A stretch of DNA of 5,139 bases from Spirochaetota bacterium (GTDB lineage: Bacteria > Spirochaetota > UBA4802 > UB4802), in contig JAGYNX010000159.1 of assembly GCA_018399855.1 (NCBI GenBank), positions 1 to 5,139 on the forward strand, in the 5' to 3' direction. Of this stretch, positions 1 through 5,139 are shown one piece after another. Numbering within the stretch: the stretch's first letter is position 1; the number at the start of each line of letters is the position of its first letter. The notes beneath the pieces are model-generated. The model saw only the letters and a program-made list of their open reading frames with translations, was not told the DNA's origin and ran no database searches. The translations under genes were made by a program, and so were the position numbers.

Positions 1-1
1 G

Positions 2-283
2 TATGATATCAGGGATGTTTCACCGGATGATAAAATTCCTAAAGAAGATGTAAATGAGGCAAAAGCATATATTATTGAATATAGCAGGGTTTTAAGTAAA
101 TACGGGACTCTTGGAAGATTTCGGGCAAATGTCCCATCAAATCTCAGAACCGTACTGATCTACGGAAGCGATGATATACTTACAATTGACTGTGACTGCA
201 AACATATTTACTTTCTAAAAAAGCCATTTGATGTTGATGATGTGCGGGTAATCGTTGAAGGATTTCTGCCATCTCCAGTGTGA
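2..283 (+). CDS. 3' end of a protein with a divergent response-regulator receiver-like C-terminus (5' partial)
   Basis: An open frame enters from the left edge (first whole codon at position 2) and runs 93 codons to TGA at 281-283. The last 45 or so residues look like the end of a receiver (CheY-like) domain. A hydrophobic strand ends in Ser (TVLIYGS, visible residues 50-56), where receivers carry the conserved Thr/Ser. A second strand ends in LKKPF (residues 72-76), the conserved Lys-Pro of receivers, and a final helix DVDDVRVIVEGFL follows. Two things are atypical. Only 18 residues separate the Ser from the Lys-Pro lysine, against about 22 in CheY. The preceding stretch (residues 5-49) is charged and longer than a normal helix 3. 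An Asp at visible residue 2 could be the phospho-acceptor, but this cannot be confirmed without the upstream part. The protein ends right after the domain, so no output domain follows it. The call rests on a short C-terminal match. The next gene starts 27 nt downstream on the same strand. Confidence 0.6.
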   Translation, partial: YDIRDVSPDDKIPKEDVNEAKAYIIEYSRVLSKYGTLGRFRANVPSNLRTVLIYGSDDILTIDCDCKHIYFLKKPFDVDDVRVIVEGFLPSPV

Positions 284-310
284 ATTATTTATATTTTAGC
301 TGAAAGTGAT

Positions 311-967
311 GTGTATTATATAATCGGTGACATACATGGTTGTTTAGATAAGCTGAAAAAATTGTACGAAATAATCGCGTATAGAATCAAGGTAAATGAT
401 ACATTGATATTTCTGGGTGATTATATCGACAGGGGTGCAAACTCATTTGAAGTGATCGAGTTTTTAAAGATACTTGAAAAATATCACACAACAGTATTTT
501 TGAGAGGAAATCATGAAGACATGTTTCTCTCGTATTTGAATAATAACGATACCAGCGGGTTATATCTGTATAATGGTGGAATGGCCACCTTGAGAAATTA
601 TCGTAAAAATCAGGGTTCTCTGGTGTTACCTGAAAAACATAAGGAGTTTTTTAATTCGTTACACTTCTATTATGAAACGGATGAGTTTATCGCTGTACAT
701 GCCGGGTTGCGACCGGGAATAGATGATATTAAAAAACAATCAGAATATGACTTGATATGGATACGTGAAAATTTCTTCTTATCATCATACACATGGCCCA
801 AACTGGTTGTGTTCGGACATACTCCAACTGAACATATACCTGGTGGAAAGTGGGGAGAGGTATATTTTAATCAAGAGAAAAACATAGCTGGTATCGATAC
901 GGGAGCTGTGTTCGGTGGCAAACTCACCTGTTTGCGGTTGCCTGACAGGACAATATTTCAGACATAG
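311..967 (+). CDS. PPP-family metallophosphoesterase (serine/threonine phosphatase or ApaH/PrpA-like)
   Basis: This 218-residue protein carries the full calcineurin-like PPP signature: GDIHG (residues 6-10), GDYIDRG (36-42), GNHED (66-70), HAGLRP (130-135) and GHT (169-171). The Asp, His and Asn residues of these motifs bind the dinuclear metal centre. IWIR (149-152) and the closing DTGAVFGGKLTCLRL (196-210) are also usual for bacterial members. It has no signal peptide or membrane segment, so it should be cytoplasmic. Length is normal for this group, which includes PrpA/PrpB-type protein phosphatases and diadenosine tetraphosphatases; sequence alone does not settle the substrate. The start is GTG. 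No ATG, GTG or TTG lies between the in-frame stop at 281-283 and 311, and the first motif begins at residue 6, so the start is practically forced. The ribosome binding site is weak (at best GAAAG at 302-306). The short 27-nt spacing suggests co-transcription with the receiver-like gene. Confidence 0.92.
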   Translation: MYYIIGDIHGCLDKLKKLYEIIAYRIKVNDTLIFLGDYIDRGANSFEVIEFLKILEKYHTTVFLRGNHEDMFLSYLNNNDTSGLYLYNGGMATLRNYRKNQGSLVLPEKHKEFFNSLHFYYETDEFIAVHAGLRPGIDDIKKQSEYDLIWIRENFFLSSYTWPKLVVFGHTPTEHIPGGKWGEVYFNQEKNIAGIDTGAVFGGKLTCLRLPDRTIFQT

Positions 968-1032
968 AAGATTATATTAATTAAAGCAACAAAAAATGAG
1001 ATTATTTGAGTAAAATATATACATTTGTACAC

Positions 1033-1060
1033 AAAGTTATGCACACGTGTTGATAACTTT
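1033..1060. repeat. 28-bp near-perfect inverted repeat, candidate operator or 5'-leader hairpin
   Basis: The left arm AAAGTTAT (1033-1040) and right arm ATAACTTT (1053-1060) are exact reverse complements. Between them lies a perfect 8-bp palindrome ACACGTGT (1043-1050), flanked by GC on the left and TG on the right. In all, 12 of 14 half-site positions match. The repeat sits in the 120-nt gap between the metallophosphoesterase and the EEP lipoprotein, ending 27 nt before the latter's ATG. The size and symmetry fit a binding site for a dimeric or tetrameric regulator; this is inference. It is a poor intrinsic terminator because the stem is AT-rich and no T-run follows on either strand. I could not place a convincing -35/-10 pair around it, although TATAAA at 1060-1065 and TATACA at 1018-1023 resemble -10 elements. 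Confidence 0.6.
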
Positions 1061-1077
1061 ATAAATAAATGGCTCAT

Positions 1078-1084
1078 GGAGGGG
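1078..1084 (+). promoter_or_regulatory. Shine-Dalgarno sequence that decides the start of the EEP lipoprotein gene
   Basis: GGAGGGG at 1078-1084 lies just before ATG 1088, with the GGAGG core five bases upstream of it. It is the strongest ribosome binding site in the window. It favours ATG 1088 over two longer in-frame options, TTG 1025 and ATG 1076. Neither of those has such a site, and both would put extra polar residues ahead of the signal peptide. Confidence 0.8.
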
Positions 1085-1087
1085 AGA

Positions 1088-2212
1088 ATGAGGTTTCGGA
1101 AAAATGTATATGTTTCACAGGTTATAGGATTAGTTTTAATGATGATTATTAATTGTACAGGGTGCAGTGATAATGCCGTTACCACGAAGAATAATGAGTC
1201 AAGTGTGTTGAAGGTTATGACCATAAACGTATGGTCCGGGTTGGATTACGAGGGTACACTTTCCATGGGCGAGTATGAATCAGAAGAGCGTCGTATGAAG
1301 CGATACAGGTCGCTACTGGAAAACATCAATCGTGTATCCCCTGATGTGATCGCAGTGAACGAGGCTAATTACCTGCCGGATTACGTAGAGAAGCTTGCCG
1401 AAGATCTTGATTATGATTATATCTATCATGTGGGAATAGCAGGACTGCAGGTCTTTCGATTGGGGATTCCCTGGAATTTAAAAGAAGGAGATGCCATACT
1501 TGCTAGAAAAACGCTTGGATTAAAGAAAGTTGGCAGAAAACAGTTATCCGGTGGCGGTTTTATATGGAATAATCTTTCATTTCATACATCTGATGCCACA
1601 CAGGTATTAGTTGGAAGAATAACATGGAATACAAAACCTGTATACCTGGCGGTAACACACTGGCATGCTTCATCAGGTGATACACATCGAAACAAAGAGT
1701 TACTCAAGAAGTTGAAAGAAAAATGGGATTATAACGATACTGAATACAATGAAGCGATCACTTCACTTGAACGGGACAATAAGTGGAGGATGGATGAATC
1801 TGAAATAATGTGCGCATATCTTGAAACTGTGGTTCCTCCGGGAAAACCAGTAATTCTAATGGGAGATTTTAATGCATCAATTGATTCTCCTGAAATGCAA
1901 TACTTGCTGAACAGGGGATATTCCGATAGTTTTAGTAATGTCCAGGTTGAACCAGGATTCACCTGGGATCCGCTGAGAAATATAAATATCCAGGAATATT
2001 ATACTGAAGATATCGAAAAGGAATACAAAGACTTATATGCGCATTTGAATCAGTATAATGAAATGGAACGACAGAGAATTGACTTTGTACTGGTTGGCGG
2101 TTCCTTATCAAAAGAATCGGTTGTGGAATCAAGTATATGTACCGATAATGTATATGAGGATGTGCACCCTTCTGATCATTTTGGTGTGTGTGCGGATATT
2201 CTCATTAAATGA
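1088..2212 (+). CDS. exported EEP-fold (endonuclease/exonuclease/phosphatase) hydrolase, probable lipoprotein
   Basis: Starting at ATG 1088 gives 374 residues. The N-terminus is a signal peptide: basic MRFRK, a hydrophobic core over residues 7-21, then a lipobox-like CTGC with Cys26 as the likely lipidated residue. The -3 position is Cys and not Leu, so the lipobox is loose, as is tolerated in spirochaetes. The rest is an EEP (DNase I-like) domain: TINVWSG (45-51, Asn47), DVIAVNEAN (86-94, metal ligand Glu92), THWHASSG (190-197), GDFNAS (259-264, Asp260 and Asn262), RIDFVLV (330-336, Asp332) and HPSDHFGV (360-367, catalytic Asp-His pair 363-364). All key catalytic positions are present, so it should be an active Mg-dependent phosphodiesterase or phosphatase outside the cytoplasm. 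Family members cleave DNA, sphingomyelin, phosphoinositides or other phosphoesters; the substrate cannot be read from the sequence. A long, charged, mostly helical-looking stretch (198-245) separates THWH from GDFN. A strong Shine-Dalgarno and an inverted repeat precede the gene. Confidence 0.88.
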   Translation: MRFRKNVYVSQVIGLVLMMIINCTGCSDNAVTTKNNESSVLKVMTINVWSGLDYEGTLSMGEYESEERRMKRYRSLLENINRVSPDVIAVNEANYLPDYVEKLAEDLDYDYIYHVGIAGLQVFRLGIPWNLKEGDAILARKTLGLKKVGRKQLSGGGFIWNNLSFHTSDATQVLVGRITWNTKPVYLAVTHWHASSGDTHRNKELLKKLKEKWDYNDTEYNEAITSLERDNKWRMDESEIMCAYLETVVPPGKPVILMGDFNASIDSPEMQYLLNRGYSDSFSNVQVEPGFTWDPLRNINIQEYYTEDIEKEYKDLYAHLNQYNEMERQRIDFVLVGGSLSKESVVESSICTDNVYEDVHPSDHFGVCADILIK

Positions 2213-2237
2213 GTTTACAAAACATTGTTGCTGAATA

Positions 2238-2258
2238 ATACTGATCAGCCAGCAGTAT
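2238..2258. repeat. small imperfect hairpin in the gap before the SpoIIE-type phosphatase gene
   Basis: ATACTG (2238-2243) and CAGTAT (2253-2258) are inverted copies around a 9-nt spacer. An overlapping palindrome CTGATCAG (2241-2248) and an alternative pairing TGCTG/CAGCA (2229-2233 with 2250-2254) are also present. No T-run follows, so it is not a standard terminator. It could be a small operator or chance; the 72-nt gap shows no clear promoter. Confidence 0.25.
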
Positions 2259-2284
2259 ACACTTCTTAACAGGCAGGGGTTGAA

Positions 2285-4513
2285 ATGGGTTTTGTTAGTT
2301 TTATTTCGAGGACGATAGCGTTTACTTTTGCCATTGCTTTTATTACTGTGCTAGGCGGATGGATGAGCGCGGTATTCGGATATTTTCTGGGTACATCATT
2401 TATTATTACCTCCTATGAAGAGATACAATCCATACTGGTCAAATGGCTGCCCCTTGCCTTAGTGGTCCCCACGATGCTGCACTATGTACAGTTTGGCTTG
2501 CTGACCCCCTTGAAAATTCCTGCTTTTTTCAAATCCTTGAGAAGAATCAATAGTTCTTTTAAATCAGGTACTCTTGATACTTCACTGGACAACCAGGAGA
2601 TTCATAAACTGTATGTTGACCTGTCACACCTGCCCATGTACAACATGATTACAGCCAGTCTATATGGTGCGTTCTGCGGACTTCTTCTCATAGTGTTAGT
2701 TTATTTCGATTACTATACATCTGGAGAACTGGTAGAATATAAGATGAAAATTGTTACCAGGGTTATCGCTGTCGCGGTGCTGGTGGTAGTCATACTTTAT
2801 GGGATGTCCACCTACCTGATAACAGAAATACTTATCAATCGGGGGCGAGCTCAATGTTATAATCAGATGCGCATCAGGGGAATGGACGTATACCCAAGGG
2901 GTTTGATTGGACTAAGGGTTAAATTCAGTTTCTTCGTTGTACTGATGGTTATTACACTTTTTACTTTTGCCGCCATGATGGAACAGTTCAGGTTGTACCA
3001 GGTTTCCCGTTATGATGTCATAATCACTTATTTCGTAATATCTATCATTGCTGGATTATTTCTCATGTATGTTAATTCAGATTCAATTATGCGTGTGCTT
3101 AACGAAATGGCAATTGTTACAAAGCGTATATCTGAAGGGGAGGCCGCATCATTTCGTGTAATGTCATACGAAGAAGAATTTGCAGCAATTGAATATTCAG
3201 TTATGGAAATGGCGTATGAAATACAGGAGCACCGTAAAAACCTTGAGTTAAAGGTTGAGCAGAGAACAGAAGAACTACAGCAGGCACTTGGTGACCTGAA
3301 AGATAAGGACGACCTGATACAAAAACAGCTGGAAATTGCCGGTAATATACAAAGGAGTATACTTCCTGGTAAAATTGATGACTGGAACGAATTGAAGTTT
3401 TCTGTCAGGTATATTGCCATGGAGAAAATTGGTGGTGACTTTTACGATGTGTATCAGCTCAAAGATGACAGGCTGGGAGTTCTTATCGCTGACGTATCAG
3501 GACATGGTATACCAGCAGCGCTGGTTACATCAATGGCAAAAATTTCATTTGGTAACGCATCTCTCCAGTATGATTCACCAAAACGTATTTTTCAGGACGT
3601 TAACCAGAACATTCTTGAGCATGTAAAAACACAGGATTACCTGACAGGTTTTTTTGTTACTATCGACGATGAGTATAACGTAATCTACGCAAATGCCAGC
3701 CATCAGAAAGCTATCCTGATACGAAATGATGAAGGCCGCATCGAGCTTCTGGATACAAATGGTCTTTTTATCGGCGCCGTAGAAGAGGCAAGGGAAACTT
3801 ACGAAGAGTTGGCAACAAAACTCAATTACGGTGACAGGCTTGTATTGTATACTGATGGTATACCTGAGGCTGTTAATGAAAACCGTGAAGAGTATTCTAC
3901 TGACCGGCTTCAGGATGTAGTATTGAAAAACAGGCATTTGCCAATGGAGGATTTTACCAGTTACATTATTGAGGATGTACAGAGATTTATTGGTAATTCA
4001 CCGGTTGAGGATGATATTACCCTGCTTGTAATTGAATTAGCCCGTGACGAGGCGGTTGATATAATCAGGCAGTCAAAGAAACTTGTATCTGAGCACAAGT
4101 ACTACGAAGCGATAGATTATCTCGAGAGAAGTCTCACACTTTATCAGGACAACAGAAAATTGCTTTATAATCTTGCAAAGAATTATTTCAGGGTGAATAA
4201 TTACGGAAAAACGGTTGAATGCGTAGAAAAATACGTGGATATGGACAAGAGAAACAAGTACGCGTATTACGTTGGAGGCGCTGCTTACTACCAGATGATG
4301 AATTATGAAAATTCCATCAGGTATCTTGAAAAGGCACAGAGTTTAGATCCAAACTTTACCAATGCCCTTTTTGCACTGGGAATGGCATACAAGAAAAGTG
4401 GCAAAATGGATGACGCCCTCAGAACATTTGAGAGGGTTGTTAATATTGACCCTGACAGTAAAATGGCACTATTTGAAATAAATGAAATTATAAAGAAGGA
4501 AAATCAAACCTGA
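2285..4513 (+). CDS. six-TM, HAMP-like, SpoIIE/RsbU-type PP2C serine phosphatase with C-terminal TPR repeats
   Basis: This 742-residue membrane protein has several modules. Hydrophobic segments lie near residues 8-34, 49-72, 119-142, 155-180, 211-232 and 243-263. A HAMP-like linker (264-312, with the usual acidic EEEF near 297) leads to a coiled coil (311-350). The PP2C_SIG phosphatase domain spans about 350-587: AGNIQRSILP (352-361), GGDFYDVY (383-390, metal ligand Asp385), IADVSGHGIPAALV (401-414, Asp403), LYTDGIPEA (521-529, Asp524) and EDDITLLVIE (575-584). All acidic metal ligands are present, so the phosphatase should be active. Four TPR units follow (about 589-623, 624-657, 658-690, 691-724). 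In this family such domains dephosphorylate anti-anti-sigma (STAS) proteins, controlled by their sensor part; here the TPRs may recruit the partner. No STAS or anti-sigma gene is in view. ATG 2285 is well supported: an in-frame TAA lies at 2267-2269, no other start comes between, and AGGGG (2275-2279) is a suitable ribosome site. The 3' end overlaps the convergent DedA gene by 10 bp. Confidence 0.93.
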   Translation: MGFVSFISRTIAFTFAIAFITVLGGWMSAVFGYFLGTSFIITSYEEIQSILVKWLPLALVVPTMLHYVQFGLLTPLKIPAFFKSLRRINSSFKSGTLDTSLDNQEIHKLYVDLSHLPMYNMITASLYGAFCGLLLIVLVYFDYYTSGELVEYKMKIVTRVIAVAVLVVVILYGMSTYLITEILINRGRAQCYNQMRIRGMDVYPRGLIGLRVKFSFFVVLMVITLFTFAAMMEQFRLYQVSRYDVIITYFVISIIAGLFLMYVNSDSIMRVLNEMAIVTKRISEGEAASFRVMSYEEEFAAIEYSVMEMAYEIQEHRKNLELKVEQRTEELQQALGDLKDKDDLIQKQLEIAGNIQRSILPGKIDDWNELKFSVRYIAMEKIGGDFYDVYQLKDDRLGVLIADVSGHGIPAALVTSMAKISFGNASLQYDSPKRIFQDVNQNILEHVKTQDYLTGFFVTIDDEYNVIYANASHQKAILIRNDEGRIELLDTNGLFIGAVEEARETYEELATKLNYGDRLVLYTDGIPEAVNENREEYSTDRLQDVVLKNRHLPMEDFTSYIIEDVQRFIGNSPVEDDITLLVIELARDEAVDIIRQSKKLVSEHKYYEAIDYLERSLTLYQDNRKLLYNLAKNYFRVNNYGKTVECVEKYVDMDKRNKYAYYVGGAAYYQMMNYENSIRYLEKAQSLDPNFTNALFALGMAYKKSGKMDDALRTFERVVNIDPDSKMALFEINEIIKKENQT

Positions 4514-5133
4514 TTATCTCTGTCCCTTAGCTCTTTAAATGTTTTTATTTTTAACGAGATAACTAGCATAACGGTAATAATAAAGATAGTAAAAACAAAG
4601 TATTTATATCTGTCCAGATACGGTTCAATAATGCGATAATTCTCTCCAAAAAAGTATCCCAGCGAAAAAAGAATCGTAGATGTTAATATCAGGGCAAGGA
4701 AATCAATAATAAGAAAACGATAAAACCGCATCCTGGCTATACCTGCTGATATGAAAAGAACATTCCGAACACCGAATGGGATGAAACGCCCGAAAAAAAG
4801 TGTTTTTTGACCATAATGATGAAAATACTCTTCAACCTTGAAAAGTTTCTTTTCTGAAACAAATTGTCTGATTACTTTTGTTTCCATCACCTGTCTTCCG
4901 GCATACCTGCCAATGGTATATGCGATAATATCACTGGTATATGCTCCGGCAAAACAACCGATAAAAATCAGCATGGTTTTTTCAGGAGTAATAGTTGCCG
5001 CAATGGAGGCAGCAATAATAAATACCAGGTCTTCTGATACAGGCAAATTCAGGCCTGCCAGTATTAACAGGCCAAATACTATAAAATGTGTGTATGGTGC
5101 AAGGCTGTAAAGGAGTTCTGATAGATGTTCCAT
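4504..5133 (-). CDS. DedA-family (VTT/SNARE-associated domain) inner-membrane protein
   Basis: This 209-residue protein is mostly hydrophobic, with membrane or re-entrant segments near residues 14-44, 52-76, 110-132, 135-163 and 174-195. DedA features are visible: LPVSEDLVFIIAA (30-42, with acidic Glu34), a Gly-rich segment ending SDIIAYTIGRYAGR (67-80, Asp68), then FGRFIPFGVRNVLFISAG (114-131, Arg116 and Arg123) and LGYFFG (158-163). Acidic and arginine residues at comparable places are needed for function in the E. coli members YqjA and YghB. Known DedA proteins transport or flip lipids, including undecaprenyl phosphate, and keep the membrane potential and envelope stable; which lipid this one handles is unknown. 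One difference is that the Gly and Trp common in the segment before the final Gly-Tyr motif are replaced in DFLALILTSTILFSLGY. The ATG is only six bases from the window edge, so its ribosome site and promoter are out of view and a longer start is possible. It converges on the SpoIIE-type gene and is probably unrelated to it. Confidence 0.88.
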   Translation of the reverse strand: MEHLSELLYSLAPYTHFIVFGLLILAGLNLPVSEDLVFIIAASIAATITPEKTMLIFIGCFAGAYTSDIIAYTIGRYAGRQVMETKVIRQFVSEKKLFKVEEYFHHYGQKTLFFGRFIPFGVRNVLFISAGIARMRFYRFLIIDFLALILTSTILFSLGYFFGENYRIIEPYLDRYKYFVFTIFIITVMLVISLKIKTFKELRDRDNQV

Positions 5134-5139
5134 ATTATA

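Noticed and set aside
1024..1035. Second small inverted repeat TTTGT-AC-ACAAA next to the dyad
   Set aside because: Five-base arms in AT-rich DNA are expected by chance, and it overlaps the larger dyad's left arm.
1033..1065. Intrinsic terminator for the metallophosphoesterase gene formed by the dyad
   Set aside because: The stem is AT-rich with an internal mismatch of two positions, and ATAAATAAAT follows where a T-run would be needed.
1006..1065. Sigma-70 promoter before the EEP gene using TTGAGT, TTGTAC or TTGATA as -35
   Set aside because: None of these is 16-18 bases from a good -10 element; the A+T richness makes partial matches easy to find by chance.
1076..1078. ATG 1076 as start of the EEP gene
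   Set aside because: It lies inside the region of the Shine-Dalgarno for ATG 1088 and has no ribosome site of its own.
958..1224. An 88-codon reading frame on the minus strand across the gap before the EEP gene
   Set aside because: It overlaps the signal-peptide region of the EEP gene, matches no family I recognise, and its open length is partly due to the inverted repeat and AT-rich DNA.
3028..3420. Minus-strand frame inside the SpoIIE-type gene (likewise 3575-3937 minus and 3414-3626 plus)
   Set aside because: These lie wholly inside a well-supported gene with clear motifs, and their Ser/Cys-rich or low-complexity products are typical of shadow frames.

Overview
This is a bacterial chromosomal window, AT-rich in general and strongly so between genes, with good coding density. 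Four genes read left to right: a 3' fragment, two complete hydrolases, and a large membrane phosphatase. One gene reads right to left at the right edge. There are no tRNA or rRNA genes, CRISPR arrays, insertion sequences or phage genes. The gene types (membrane-anchored SpoIIE-type phosphatase with TPRs, a lipoprotein with a loose lipobox, a DedA protein) suggest a diderm signalling-rich bacterium. A spirochaete is my best guess, but this rests on gene style and not on a marker gene.

Layout. (1) Positions 2-283 hold the last 93 codons of a protein whose end looks like a divergent response-regulator receiver domain. (2) After 27 nt comes a GTG-started, 218-residue PPP-family metallophosphoesterase at 311-967, probably co-transcribed with (1). 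(3) A 120-nt AT-rich gap carries a conspicuous 28-bp near-perfect inverted repeat (1033-1060), then a strong Shine-Dalgarno sequence. (4) Next is a 374-residue exported, probably lipid-anchored, endonuclease/exonuclease/phosphatase (EEP) fold protein at 1088-2212. (5) After 72 nt comes a 742-residue protein at 2285-4513. It has six membrane segments, a HAMP-like linker, a coiled coil, a SpoIIE/RsbU-type PP2C phosphatase domain and four TPR repeats. (6) A convergent DedA-family (VTT domain) membrane protein at 4504-5133 overlaps its neighbour's 3' end by 10 bp.

How they may work together. Three consecutive + strand genes encode phosphoester hydrolases of three unrelated folds: PPP, EEP and PP2C. 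The receiver-like fragment and the SpoIIE phosphatase both point to protein-phosphorylation signalling, possibly partner switching. No anti-sigma kinase or anti-anti-sigma (STAS) gene is visible here, so the target of the phosphatase is unknown. The EEP lipoprotein would act outside the cytoplasm. The DedA gene is probably functionally separate. I see no clear evidence of a wholly new system. The best leads are the inverted repeat before the EEP gene and the unusual domain chain of the SpoIIE protein.
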